A DNA stretch of 64,000 nucleotides from Apiotrichum sp. Y4204 (lineage: Eukaryota; Basidiomycota; Tremellomycetes; Trichosporonales; Trichosporonaceae), in contig JAMYHL010000079.1 in the NCBI GenBank assembly GCA_025531455.1, positions 124,001 to 188,000 on the forward strand, given 5' to 3'. The position numbers and the translations under genes are program-made. Under the pieces are notes generated by a model. The model made no database searches and had not been told where the DNA came from. It saw only the letters and a program-made list of their open reading frames with translations. Shown here piece after piece: positions 12,813 through 25,913 of this stretch (position 1 is the stretch's first letter; each line of letters opens with the position of its first letter).

Positions 12813-15800
12813 TTATCGCGTCGCTTTGGCGCGTTGGCAGGCACTCTCCATATCACGCAGCGTGTAATCGAGTGTCAGGGTGTTGTCGTAGCACTTGGCG
12901 ATTGTCTCGATGGCGCGGGTAATCTCGTGCTTGAGGGCGTTAGACAGCTCACTCCACACGTGCGCGATGAGTGCTTGGGTCGCAGCGTCGACGGTGACGT
13001 TCGCCGGACCGCCAACGACCCCGCCGACAGGCCCGTCGTCGTCGTGCGCAAAGTGTTTGTCGACACGACGCGCCATTGCCTCGACGGCCTTGCGCATGTC
13101 CTTGGCGGTCGTGTCCTTCAGCACCTTTTTGAGCGTGCTCTTTGAGTAGTTTGGATTTAGGGACACCTCGTTCGGCGGAGTTGTTTTCATGAGCCGCTCG
13201 ACTCCGTCCATGAAGTCCTAAAAATGTTAGTTGCCTGCTCAGCGTCCCCCAACTCACCATGATGCGCGAGAAGCCACGGCGCATCATCATCTTGATGTAG
13301 GCCTCCATGTTTTCCCGGTAAAGACCCCGGGCGCGATTGGTATAGACTTGCAAGGCCTTGACCTTGAGGTGGGATGACTCCTCGACAAAGACATGCAGAT
13401 TTTCTATATTGTCAGCACTTGGCTACTTGTCAGCAACGCACCGATCATGACGACATGGAAGTAGAGTTGGCCCTTGTCCTCGCCCGAGCTCGTCTCGACG
13501 GCGACAATCTTGGACAGATACTGCAGCGATCCGAGGACAGAAGCCACGACACGCTCGTACGCGTCGTCGACCTTTTGGCGAATCTTGAGGCCGTCCGCGC
13601 CGACAAGCTGGCATTCGAGGCGCTCGACAAATACAGGAAAGTGGCGCACAAAGTAGAAGACGCCGCGTCTCCGCTTCATGTTGGTCTTGGCTCCGTCAAT
13701 TGTCTTGATTTGATCGCTCTGGCGTGTCAGTGTAGCTCAGACATTTACAAACTCACGATAAAGTTGTCAAACAGGCGCCGGTTCCGGCTCAGCTGCTTGT
13801 CGAAAAGCTGCGTGAGGAACAGCGATGTGCCCTCCTGCTCCGCCTGCTCGGACAGATGCTCCATCGCAGCAATCATGCCCACTATCGTTCTGGAAAATTA
13901 GCTTCGCCGTGGGTCTCATTCATTACGCACGACATATCCGTTTTGAGAGCGTCGTTCACCCAGGTCTTGAGTGCGCCGTCGACAAAACCGAACATAAGAT
14001 CCATTACGCTGCGCGCAATCTGGATGAGACTAGGGTTGTTCCGCGACGCATGCCGCGTAGCCTGTCGTCTGAAGTATGTGTCGAGTTGCATGTAGTCTGC
14101 AAATGTCGACTCGTTGTCCGCAAGGTGTAGGAACGTGCCGATAAAGTCGTCCTCGGTGACAATCTGGCCAATAATCTCTGTCATGGCCTGGTTGTACGCC
14201 TGGAGAGTGAGCTGCGGAGTTGCTTTGAATGGCCTACCTCTGCAACCTTGACGGCAGCATGATTGGCTTTCTTCTCGCCACCGCCACCGCCGCCAACCTT
14301 GCTGTCGTTCGTTCGCTTCACAGTCTTGGCACGCGCTACTGCACCACCAATGGCGCCAAGCCGAGGCGGAGGAGCCATCTGCGCTTTGGCGAAGGCTGGC
14401 AGTGAGCATCCGGACCACAGCTTTATGGACTCACCAATATCCGTAGCCTGGTTAGGTCCAGGAAGGCCCTGTTTCAAGCTGCGCAGGAAATCTCCCATCT
14501 CAGATTGATGAAGGTCACTGATGGTGGTAATGTAGTTCTGTCGTCAGTTTGCTCCATTACAGGCGAAACTCACAGTGCACAGCTTCCTGAACCGGTCGTC
14601 GTCCATGTCCTTGACGAAGAGCACCAGACCCTCGTACGCCATGAGCGCAGCGCCAAGGGACGTGTGTGGGCCCAGCTGCACCTCGCGGCCCTTGGCAGCC
14701 TTACGGAAGTCGGCGAGCGTGCTGGCCGACTGGTGCTTGAACGCAATGTCTAGGTACTCAAGCACACGAGTGCAGAATTGCACGGCCGCATCGCGGTACT
14801 CGCGCATGTGCTGATTGGTCGCGGACGACTCGTTGGCTAGGTGTCAACAGGCGGCTCCAAATGCCTCCACTCCCACTCACCTTTCTCGCGGCTCGCCTGG
14901 ATGGCCTTGTACAGCGATGCGGCAGCCTGCTCGAGCTCCTCGACGCCTCGGGTCGTATTCGGGCTGATCTGGGAGAGCTTGGCGAGGTCTGCACGGGGTA
15001 CATCTGTGATCTGGAGGAGCTGGCGGATTTCGTTCAGTAGCGCGTGCTGGTTCGAGGTCTGGACCTGCAGACCACGGTTCTGTCCCTCGATGTACTTGAT
15101 GTCATCGGATACCGCCTGAGACGTTAGCTTCAAAGTCGGACGGCAGCTACTCACGCTCAGCTGCACTCTGTATCCTGCGAGCTGCATGTCAATGTCGTCG
15201 AGCTCCATCAGCGCGTCGTCAATGTGTGCTATGACCTGGTCAATGCGGTCGTCCGACTCGAGGAAGGCGTGGATGTTGGCAGACTCCAGCGCGGCCAGCT
15301 CGTCGAGAAGTCGACCCTCAATCACGTCCGTCCCCTTGTTGCGGTCACCGCCCGAGGTCGTGACCGCTGTCCAGTCAAAGCCCTCGATCATCTCCTCGAC
15401 ATTGGCCATGATCGCGTCGCCGGCCTCATCGGGATCCTCCTCCTCCATCGCGCCAAACTGGCCCGTGCGCGTCATGAGGAGCACATCACGCGAGTACGCG
15501 GTCGTAAGCGGTGGGGGGTGGAAGGACACACGGCGCTGAGAGGCGGCTAGGGAAGGCGGCCGTTCGCGGCTCCGTGGTTGTGGTTCTGGCGGCGCCAGAG
15601 TGTTGATGGCGAGGTTGGGTGTCCCGCGCTGCTGCTCACCCGACCTGTCGCTTCCGGGTGTCGGTGATCGATCGGGCTTACGCGACGCTGTCTCGCGTTG
15701 CGGCTCGGGCTCGGGCTCGTTGACCACTGGAGGAACACGGATCTCGGGCCGCGACGGCGAAGCCGACGCGGCAGACATACGCGCTGGCATGGGGGGGACG

Positions 15801-17242
15801 GGAGGGATGTCCAGTTCCTGCTCCTCGACCCCGCCATACGGGTCCATGCCGCCGTACGGATCCTCCTCTGGGGGAGGCGGAGGTATGGAAGGCGCGGTTG
15901 AACTGGCAGCGGACGGACGGCGCCGACCGGGCGCGGAAACGGGAGCCTCGTACCCCTGGACAGAACGGTCATCGCCGGACCCGCGGCGACGTTGCGGCGG
16001 AACGCCGAGGCCGATATCGCGTTGATCGCGATCTCGCGACACGGAAGGTTTTGGTCTGCGGTCGTGGCCGTCCTGGCTGCCCACACTCCGGCCACCTCCA
16101 TCACTGGAGAAGGAGGTGCGACTCGGGCGGGCGGGAGGCTGGAGGTCGAGAGACTGGTGCGAGCCCGCCGAGGACGACAGCTTGGACGAGCTTTGCATCC
16201 CCGGTGCGGTGCGCGGTGGGATTAGGTGCCCGCTGCTTGACGAGGGCGTCACAGAGGTGCCGGCGGCTGCGGTGGTGGCATTGCGAAGCTGCGACGAGGA
16301 GACCTGCGGCGATCGGCTGCCAGGCTGCGCTCGGCTCTGGCTTGGCGTGTAGCGCTGAGACGGCTCGTCCGGCTGTGACTGGTTACGGAGGTTGGGGACG
16401 GTGCTTGCGGCGAAGCCGGCGGTGGAGAACGACGCGTCCGAGAAGCGAGACGAGTAGACGCTAGCAGAGCTGGAGGCCGGGACATTACGCGGCATCGACG
16501 AAGGCGGCATGGACGACGGCGGGGGGGTCGGCGCCGGAGTGAGATCTGGCGTAAAATTGACGATGCGCGGCAGGGAACCAGTCGCGGTCTTGTACGACTT
16601 TGCTATGTTACTCAGAAAATCGCCCAGATCGCGCGCGTTGTCCGCCCGCCACTTGTACGTCCGCGACGTCATGGTAATCGCAAAAGACACAGGCTGAGGT
16701 CAGTGACATGCTTCGCGCGTGTGGAGCGCGACGACGTGCTGCACGTCGGGGTTTTGTAGCACCCTCGCTCCAGCCGCGCACTCACCCCAGTCTGCTCCAT
16801 CTGGCGCATATCATCGAGCATCCATGTCTTTCCGCGCGAGAACGTCCCGTTAGAGTTCTCCTTGCCTTTGTGCAGGAGGAACTTGCCGTTCTTGGCGGCT
16901 GGAGTCAGCGGGGTCCAGCGGGGTAAGCTGAGACGAAGCGACTGATAGGCCTTGACCAGCACATTAACTGGCCCTAAGACCCCACCGCCGCGAAGCGATA
17001 GCATCACGACAGTGAGCAGCAAAGCTGAATACTGTCTCGACATCGTACCCAGCGCCGCTTCCACCACATATCCACGCACCGGCAAGGAAGAGCCAGCGGG
17101 TCTTGACGCCCCCCTGCTCTTGTTCGTGGATGCAGAGGTAGTCGACCATTGTCTCCTCGCGTGTGCCGTTCTCATCCACGCGCGAGAACAGCGACTTGTT
17201 GATCATAACCGCCACATCCTCCTGTGCGGGCATGCGCGACAT
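12813..17242 (-). CDS. SEC3: Exocyst complex component Sec3
   Basis: Multi-exon gene; ATG at 17242, stop at 12813. The exocyst tethers secretory vesicles to the plasma membrane, and Sec3 marks the target site by binding PI(4,5)P2 and Rho/Cdc42-type GTPases. Exon 1 (17242-17080), exon 2 (16898-16786) and the start of exon 3 (16693 on) encode the N-terminal PH-like domain: KTRWLFLAG, then KNGKFLLHKGKENSNGTFSR, then TWMLDDMRQMEQTG and FAITMTSRTYKWRADNARDL. About 300 disordered P/S/R-rich residues follow, then a coiled-coil segment (DDIDMQLAGYRVQLS onward) and helical C-terminal exocyst repeats between about 14830 and 12813, ending in a basic helical tail. Short introns interrupt it, including one of 36 bases in the coiled coil (near 15118-15153). 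The start is supported by the PH fold beginning within 35 residues. It is divergent from the Sm-like gene at 17799. Confidence 0.9.
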
Positions 17243-17798
17243 TGTCGGCGCTCGGAGGGGAGGAAGGGCGGGGTGGGTGCAAGCTGGCGAGGCGGGGCTG
17301 GAGAGTGTGAGGGTGCGCACAGACGACGAGAGACGCGCGGACCGTGCCGGAAGATACAGTTGCTGGATAGAGAAGAGGTAAGAGTATGAAGTGGGGTGTG
17401 TGACGTTGAACCTAGACCTAGACTTTGGGCGTTGTCGTTGTCGTCGTTGATGTCGTCGTCGCTGCTGGCGGAAAGAGAGACATGCGATGTGCGATGACGA
17501 TGGAAACGGATCCAGTCGGGCCATAAACAGCAACACCCACAGCTCAATTAGGAAATGGGATTACGAGGGGGAGTGCACTAATTATAAACGGAGGCAAATT
17601 GAGGTAATGCAATGTAATACCGTAATGGCTTCCAGGCCACGAGCATCCGCAACGCACAACGCAAGGCCTTGCTTGAACAGCTCTCCACGGCCTGCAAGAC
17701 CTGCACGGCCTCCACCAGTGTACAAAGAATCTCGAGTTGTGCGACCATTGACAACATACAACCTCCATTCCCCAAACGAGCAACACCCCACTTGAACG
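17243..17798. promoter_or_regulatory. Divergent promoter between SEC3 and the Sm-like gene
   Basis: About 556 bases separate the two start codons, which face away from each other, so the interval must hold both promoters. Near the SEC3 end it is rich in purines on the plus strand (C/T-rich leader on the minus strand). No convincing TATA box was seen. Confidence 0.6.
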
Positions 17799-18322
17799 AT
17801 GGCGGCGTACGTCCCCCCCGCCCCGCGCCGCCTCCCGCCCCAGCAGCTCCCCGTCATCGACGCCCCCCGCGCACTCCGCGCACTCCTGCACACGCGGCTA
17901 GTAGTGGATCTGGCTGATGGCCGACAACTCTCGGGCCACCTGTTGGCGGTGGACGACGGCGCCTCGCTCCTGCTTTCCAGTGTCCGTGAACGCCGCGTTC
18001 TGCCAGATACTCCCGCGGGGCGTAATGCCGCGACGTATTATCCGTTCTCGGCGGACATGGCCGAGGAGGACGAGGACGAGTTTGGTGCTGGTGCCCCTGA
18101 AGCCGGCGGGCGCGGCCGTGTGCGTGTAAGGGAACTCGCGAGCGTCCTCGTGCCCATGAAACATGTTGTGCGCGTCGGGATTGCCGAGAGCGATGCGGCT
18201 GCTTGGGGTCGCTATGCCGGCGTCGAGTTTCGAGAGGGCGCAGCCGTGCCGCCATCAAAGGAGAAGTGTGAGTATTGTTGTCGGGGCGCAGCGGGGCGCT
18301 ATGCTGACGGACAGCGTCGTGA
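17799..18322 (+). CDS. Sm-like (LSM) protein, NAA38/Mak31-type
   Basis: The N-terminal two thirds form an Sm1-Sm2 fold: LHTRLVVDLADGRQLSGHLL (about residues 29-48), a LLLSSVRERRVL strand, an acidic loop, and RVRELASVLVPMKHVVRVGI near residue 115. The layout and spacing resemble NAA38 (LSMD1, yeast Mak31), an auxiliary subunit of the NatC N-terminal acetyltransferase that acts on ribosomes; this assignment is inferred. A GTGAGT donor at 18268 after the KEK codons, with a GCTGAC branch and CAG at 18314, gives a short end (stop 18320-18322). Alternatives are a later acceptor at 18347 or no splicing, which would run to 18560 with a tail lacking coding character. Start: first ATG of the frame, after a leader carrying CACCCCACTTGAACG. 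Confidence 0.7.
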
Positions 18323-18821
18323 GACCTTTCTCGTTCACAACGGCCAGGGCCTGACCTTTTGGCGACGTTCGTATCAGTCGGCTCTGCGGTTCTCTCCCCT
18401 CGTGGTCGCCCTGCCCTCATCGTCGCCCATCTTCCCCCAACTAGACAAAACCCTCACCATTCCCCACGACATCACGGCCGCCACGGCTAAAGTGCTTTCA
18501 TTTTGTTTCTTGCCATGTGGGATGATGTGCGCCTGCAGCGCAACAATGTGTACACTATAATGTATATGACATGACAGTTGCCGACGAACAAAGTCCTGAG
18601 AGTCTGGGTTACTGAGTGTGCTGGATTGTGCGATGAAAGGATCCGGTTCTGCGTACATGAGAGAAAGATGATGGATGGGATGTGGATGCAGTGGCAGAAA
18701 TGTGGGATGAAATGTGGTGCGGGCTGTGCGGAGAGTGGCCGTTCTCCAAGTCTATTGAGGCCACTGGGACAATGTTCGGTCGGACAGGAATAAGAAACGG
18801 AAGACAGAACGGACGAGGAGC

Positions 18822-20551
18822 TCAGACTATACCATGGCCGAGGCGGCTGGGGCCCTGTATGGCATTAGGGGGAGGCTCCATGTCAACTGGGGATTGCGCG
18901 TAGGGTTCACCCTCGGAGATCATAAAATTGCCACTCGCTCCCCGCATGTGCGTGTTTGTGGGAGAGCGGGGGGCCGAGTTGGAGGCACCGAACTCGGAGT
19001 ACGAACGCGACGAGTGATGGCTGCTGCGCGCCGAGGCATAGGTGGATGTGCGAGGTGAGTACACCATCTGCGTCCGGTGCCCCGGGTGCTCCGACACGGA
19101 ATCCGGGAGATTCAACGCGTGGCCGCTCAACGGTCGCGGCAGGTTGATGACCATGCTGCGCGTATGGGGAGCACCGCCGCTAACCGAACGAGGCACGCTT
19201 GAGCGGCCCTGTGCAAGATTGCTGAAGCTCCGAACTGAAGGCAGATGGATCGTGGACGCCCGAGGTGAGGTGGTTCGCGAATCAGTGCCAGAGCTGGAGC
19301 CAAAGCCTTGCAATGCGCTGCGCTCGGAAGGTGTTACAGGCCGGCCAAGGTCGCCTGCAGCGGACAGTTGAGAGTGAGACCCCTGGGGACGGAGTTCACG
19401 TTCCTCGCCAGTACCACTGCCAGAGTCGCTCGAGGACGCCCCATCGCGAAGGCTGTATTCACGGGGTTGAAGCGTGTGGCCTGCTGCAGGTGTGTTTGCG
19501 CCTGTGCCGGTGGACGACAGCGAGGGTGAGCCCGAAGGCGTAGATCCCGTCCCGAAGCGCGGCGAGTGATCTGGAGCAAATGATGACGATGTTGTCGAAT
19601 CGACGGGGTATGATGAGTAGTACTGCTGCGGGTTGCCGTGCATGGAGCCACCACGGTTCTGTGCAATCACTATTGACGTCAGCGCAGCTGTAACAAGGTT
19701 TCAATGTTCCAACAACCCAACAGACACATACAGGTCGAGTAGCTGCTGCCACGGTTCGGGCCCATCGACGAGTGCCTCGAGTGACCACCGCCCACAAGCG
19801 TGCTTTTTCGATTGGTTGATGACTGCATGTGAGGACGGGGCGGACTAGACGGTTGTCAGTACATGTCTCGAGATCTCAATTGCCCGCAGGGGCACACTCA
19901 CGGAGGAGGCAACCTCTCACCACGCCCTCGACACTGCTTCCAGACCACAAAGATGAGAATAACCAGTGCGATGGCACCAATAATACCGCCCACAATGCCG
20001 CCTATGGCTGCCGAGCCAAGAGTGTTGCTCTGTTTTGGACTCTGTGGTGCGGCCGCCGCATATGACGGTCCAACAACGGTGCTCGGCGGAGTGGGCATAA
20101 TGACCGTCGCCGATGTCCCGCCAGGATGACCAGCCGCAGCATCCGTCGGAGCGGCAGCGGCGTCCTGGACAGCATTCGGAGGCGCATTTTGAGTCGCAGC
20201 CGGCGCCGCGGCATTGCCAGTGTTCTGCCCAGCTGCCGGAGCAGCTGGTGACTGAGCATTAGGGGGTCTTGCAGTGTTGCCCTGTCCAGGGGGCTGCTGG
20301 GCATTCGGCTGCTGGGCATTTGGCGCATTTGGCTGCTGAGCGTTTGGTTGCTGCTGGGCATTTGGCTGTTGCTGGCCATTGGGCTGTTGCTGACCGTTCG
20401 GCTGCTGCTGAGCGTTGGGTTGCTGGGCATTCGGCTGCTGGCCGTTCGGAGGAGCGCCGGGCTGGTTGCCCTGTTGCGGGTTGGCGTTGCCTGGGGCATT
20501 GCCTGGCGTGGCCGCTTCGCGCGGTGCGCTAGCGGCCGCTTGAGGGGCCAT
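18822..20551 (-). CDS. Single-pass membrane protein with Q/N/P-rich ectodomain
   Basis: Three exons (20551-19902, 19844-19732, 19669-18822) give 536 residues. The N-terminal half is low complexity, with repeated PNAQQ/PNGQQ units, then A/P-rich sequence. A membrane segment, GGIVGGIIGAIALVILIFVV, ends near residue 208 and is followed at once by WKQCRGRGER, so the C-terminal half should be cytosolic; it is serine-rich and disordered. No signal peptide is visible: the frame begins MAPQAAASAPREAAT. Topology N-out would need a reverse signal anchor. Fungal proteins of this layout (disordered ectodomain, EGFR-like transmembrane-juxtamembrane segment) are often wall sensors or Mid2-like, but that role is only an analogy. 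A missing 5' exon encoding a signal peptide cannot be excluded. Introns are 57 and 62 bases. Confidence 0.7.
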
Positions 20552-23500
20552 GTCGGTATGGGGGGATGGAGACTGAGCAAGTCGAGGGGCAGGAGGTTAG
20601 AATGAGGAGGATCGGGAAACGATGTGATGTCAGGCCGAAACGAGTGTGGGATCGAGGATTCTGTTGCGCGCGATGCGTTCAGATCCTTTCGATGTTTGGC
20701 AAACGGCAATTTCGGTGGGTGTTTAGACGAAGACGAGGACAGCGGGAGCGAGGATGCACGATGGATATTATTGGAAACTGCAAGCGTCACAAGTGTCCCG
20801 AAAGCGCAGCACGTTTGTTGCTGGTAGTTGTCGGTAGTCGTAGTTTCCAGTCGCAGTCGTAGTGGCAGGCAATAGTCTAGCGGTCTATGCTGCAGTTTGC
20901 AGTGCACACCAACGGGGCGGCCAATTGATCAATTGAGCCGCACAAGACCCTTTGTTTGCCGCTGCGGGTCGACCAAACACGCCCTGTGCAATGCCGAGAA
21001 AAAATCTGTCTCGCAAGTCTTGGCTCGACGAGGAGAGCAAGTCCAATAGTCCGACAGTGGCGGAGCGGAACGGACTGTACGCGTTTCTTTGGTGGCAAAG
21101 TGGTGGTGGCAGGCTGATACTCGGTCAGCTTTACGTTGAAAGGAGTGACGAGGGTGAAGGAGAGAGTGACAAAAGGAGGTAGAGAGAGAAAGAAACAGAG
21201 CAAAGAAGAGCGAATGAAGGGAGAAAACTGCAGTGTGGTAACGAGATCTGACTTCGGGCTGGCTGTGCCAAGGCCTTGGCCTTTTCTCTGTGGCAGGGTA
21301 CGTGGATGATGGATTGCGATGCAGATTTGATCAGAACAGCAGGTTGCGCACAAGGGTGCAAGAAATCACCTCGATGACGGGGTGCACGATCTCCAAACGA
21401 TCATTGATCACACAGAGGGGTCTAGTGTCGGACACTGCGCGCTGCGTGCTGCGAGGTTGTCGCCGTTCGCCGACGCCGAAAAATGATGACAGAGGAGTAC
21501 GGACAAACTCAGGCACACGGGACGATGGGGCATGATGACACTGATGACTCTCCACTGGGTTGGGGTGATGTTGTTGATAAAAACCCAGGGAAAAGGGATG
21601 CCGTGCATGCACGCCATAGGGTCTTGTCCATTCATTGCCATGAGAATGGGCCGAATGGGCAGAATGGGCGGAATGGTTGTTGTGTGCATGCATACGCAAC
21701 AACGCCGCCGACCGAGCGAAGCAGATGGCAAGCCAAAGCAACAGCCTCACACACTGTGAATGGGAGAGTTGTGCTCTCTGATCCGGATGTTTGGGATCGC
21801 GCATTCAGCATCAAAATGCTTGGCAGCAGGATGTGAGTGTGTATGAGAGAGCGCACACATGGCGCCCATAGGCCATAGGACAGATGGACGCAGCGCCAGA
21901 GAGCAATTATAGCAAGTGGATGTGATCAATGTGACCGCCCACGGAGAGGTCCGGGAGCAGCAATGAGCGCTTATGGCATGGGAGGGGGAGTGATGATGAC
22001 GACAATTCCTCGGGCGGCCGGCCGGCCGGCCGCAGGCAGGCAGCAGGAGAGATTTGGATGATTTGGATCGGGCCATCTTCGGCAGCGCCTCCAAGAGTGA
22101 AATTGATCATTGGATGCCTCCCACCGGCACGGCCGGTATCGTCGTTCATCATCACCGCCGCCGTCGTCGCCAGCGCAGTGGGAACCATCATCATGCACAC
22201 ACCTTCAGCACGCATTCTCCCGGCGCCGCCAATAGTGTGCAGTATGTACGCAGTCTGGGAGACAGATCTCGACTATCCCCCACGATCCCAGAATCTTGAA
22301 CACTGGCCACTGTGGACACTCACCAACGACGATGGTTCTTTGGAACGTGTCGCTTTTGATTATTGCTGGCTTCTTCAGAGATGTTTTTGTTGTGATGAAT
22401 GTTACAATGATCGTCGTCTGTTGTTCTTGATCGTCGGATCGTCGGTGCTGATCGCGAAGTTTGTTGTTGACGGGGAAGAAAGAGAGAGGAGGAAAAGGAA
22501 AGGAAAGGAAAGGAAAGGAAGGGGACGGTCCGCTGATCGGGATGCGCAGTGCGATGCGATGTGATGCGATGTGATGCCGAGGCTTGGGGGATCCGGAATT
22601 TCCGTTGAGTTGCTTGTATCACGTCTCTAGCACGTTGCGGGCGATGCAGAGGGCGATGGCGAGCGCCGATGGGATGGTGCACGGGACGGAAAAGCCAGTC
22701 ACGGATAGTGTGTAGAGATGGAGGGGAGAGGATGGAATGGGTTCGATGCTGTGGTTGCGGTGGTGTGCTCTCACTGGAGTCACTAGGCTTACTAGAAGGC
22801 CGTGACGGGCTGTGGCGGTTCTTGTTTCTTGGCTGCTTCTTGCGTTTCGTGCGCAGGCGTTTGTCCTTTTGGTTTCCTCGTTTCTAGCTGGAATCCTACA
22901 GGGTTGCTGGAGAACTACCAAGCTACAATCTATCGACGACGAGCGACGGGCCAAGAGCTACGTACGGGGCACAGGGAAAAAAAGTGTCCAGGGGATTAAT
23001 GACTACGGGCCTTACGGTGTGGTGCAAAGCTGTTATGGCTACGGCAGATTGTCCAAAAACGAGTGTGCCTTGGCCAAGAAAAGCAAGACAGCAGAGGAGA
23101 GCTGAAAAAAGCGAGGGTAAAAAGGGAGGAGGCCCAGTCGATGTCCCCAATGTACCACTGTCCTGCTAGGCCAAGAAACGTAAACGATTGGGTGTGCCGA
23201 GCTTCCCAGAAAAGACATTTTCCTCGCTAGTAGTACTCTCAGATCGATCAGTTCCCCCTCTGCGCTCATTCAGGTCCATCTCGCCCGGTTCGTTTGGGTT
23301 CTTTTTACGTTGGTTTCCTTTAGTGTTGCCTGTTGTGCGCAGTGGTCGTTGCCATGGCATCATGGCGCATGGTATCATGGCATCATTGGGACCATTGGCG
23401 GCAGGGACAGCGAGGGACAGCCGACCGTGAGGGCAGCCTAGCTCCAGTGGCATACAGTACTGTCGCTGCCATGCAGTCATTTCAATCGCACATGGGCCTC

Positions 23501-25913
23501 CTCGCTTCAGCCAGTGGCGGCCTCTTGCCCGCGCTGCGCCTCTGACCTCGCTCTGTGTGCTTGAGTTTGGCTCTCTATCCCACTGTCTCATATACTCATA
23601 TTTGCTACAGCTACTGTGTGCACTTTAAAATCAGACACGATCCCTGGAACGTTTGGGCTCGAGGCGTCGCGAGATCTCAACACCCGAAGAACCCTGCCGC
23701 TTGCAGCGCACACCTTGCACCTTGATACCTCGACAACTGATGCTTTGAGCTCTTGCGTGGTACACACCGTCATGGCCTCATTTTCCCTTCCCTTTTAACG
23801 TTGCGCCGATGTCGGCATCCACATCATACCACTCCGTCCTCCGCAGCACATACCACACCGCATCTCCAGGCTCCTGAGCTCCGGGCTCCGGGCTTTTGGG
23901 CTCGGGCGGCCACTGGGCAATACCGTTCCTGGCTCCGGGAACTCCCCCAAGCGCCCAAGTACCCAAGTACGCAGGAGCTACAGATACATACAGTTGCTTC
24001 GGGCAGTTTTCGTTTTCTCACATTATTTGCCATCCTCGCATCCCTTATTTTTCTGCGGCCCTGGGTGATCGGCCGACAGTGTGCAGGCGCGGGGGCGCGG
24101 GGACCGCGCATTCCTGAACACTGTGAGCTTGAAAGAAGCTCGAGCATGATGAGGAGCAGAGGAGCAGAGGGCAGGAACGATGACCCGCTGCGTTCCAGGT
24201 GTGGCAATTTGCTGGAGTCTAGGTCACGGTCATGGCTTTGTCAAGGTCGCGGCAATGGCCTAGTCAAGGTCAAGGTCAAGGTCGAGGGCCAGGGCGGCTA
24301 TGGAGCACTGGAGTAGGTACAGAGAGCACATTTCGCGAGATCACAATCACTCTGGCATTAACGGTGACGCCGTGCCGCGGCGCCTAAACTCGCGCTGGCA
24401 CTCTGCGGTTCGTGTCACTGTCGCGGACGATCAGACCTCTCCACCCGCAGAGTAAGCCACCACCACTTGCGTCATTGTATCCTTATCCTGCCCATGCCTT
24501 CACATCGATCACACCTCACACCAGGGGGAGAATGTTAGAGTGACTGAATTGGTCGAGATCGTGAGCTGTGGTGGGTGGGCGTCGCTGCCTCTGTACTGTA
24601 AAGTACCCCACACCCATACCCCCTAGCTACAGTGAGGCAGGGTCCGCAGCCCTTTACAGTATGCATATCCTCTGTCGGGTCTCGGCGCTCCGAAAGGGGT
24701 GCACCTTCAGCTGAGTCTGGGGTCACGCAACGGTGGGAGGGTAGAGCATGACGAGGAACGCAGTGTCAGAAGAGTCACTAGCGACCGTTCCACACTGCTG
24801 CAAATACTGCCGGTCGCAGGCCGCAAGTCGTCAAGAAGCAGCAGGTCAAGCTGCAAGTTGCAAGCTAGTGCCAGCTCTGCCAGGCGGCCATGCGGGGAGG
24901 CGGGGCTGTGGCACTCTGGCCATCACCAAGCGGAGGGCGGAGAACAGAGGGCGAAGAACAGCGGGCGGAATGCAGCGCGAGGCCGTGGCCACGCCCCCGC
25001 GCGGCATGCACAAAGGAATGACCTTGTTAAATGATGATGCCTGGCCGTCTACATATCTCCCTAGACTCCATGGATACGCACAATTCTAGAACGCAGCCCA
25101 GAGGAACGCTCATTCGTGGCTGCGTCTCTCTCTCACTCGAGACACCTGGTGTCCTGTATCAGGCGGCCGCGTCGCTGTGCTATGTGCGCATGTGGGTGCG
25201 GTTCGTCATGTGTAGCCGGTAGTAGCCCTTGCAGCATCAGCAGACTTGACTCTACGTACGAGACTGTACAAAGCTCGTCTACCGAAGTAGATAACCACTC
25301 GAGCGCACGCGCGGCACGACAAAATCAGTCCAAGCCGTAGGCTATCCGCGCTCGAGGCTGCTCATTCATGTGGCCACTGACCAGGTGACTCCCCCGCTGC
25401 GGCCTGCTGGAACGCAGCGGATCTCGTACCTCGCAACCGTCGGTGTTTCGGTCTTGTTCTGGAGCTTCTACATGGCTTCTGTTGCCTGGCGACAGGGGCA
25501 GACGCCGGGGGCTGAGCTTGGAGCTAGTGTTCGAGTGCCTCGCCCAAAACCCGGAGATACAGGCTGTGAGAGTAGGATTAGGGGATCGCTTGCGTTGTTA
25601 CGACATTATCATCCGAGAGATCTACGGATTCCCCAGCGTCCGTACAAGACGGCCGTCCCGCCAACTCGAGGCCAATGGTGTGGCAGTGAGGAGGGCCTCT
25701 GCGCGCCGATTCCGGGAGCGGAAGACAGCAGAGTCGTGAGTGAACGTAATGTAAGTACGAGGCACGACGCAGGAGTGGCAAAAGTATTCTACAGATGGTG
25801 GTACTGTACAGTGCCAGCTATTGGATCTCCTTCATTACGCTCGTCTCATGTATGGTATTTATCGTCGTTGGTCGCGAGTCCACCAGCTCGTTTTGGTTGG
25901 AATTGGTCCCTGG
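20552..25913. other. Gene-poor stretch
   Basis: No gene could be supported. A plus-strand frame of 168 codons (22058-22564) and a minus-strand basic S/P-rich frame around 22900-22600 were examined; neither has a leader, splice signals in phase or a recognisable domain. The stretch contains an AGGAA microsatellite and one GTACTGTAC motif at 25801. Confidence 0.45.
22490..22524. repeat. AGGAA microsatellite
   Basis: About six successive copies of AGGAA, with one variant at the left end, in noncoding DNA. Confidence 0.85.
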
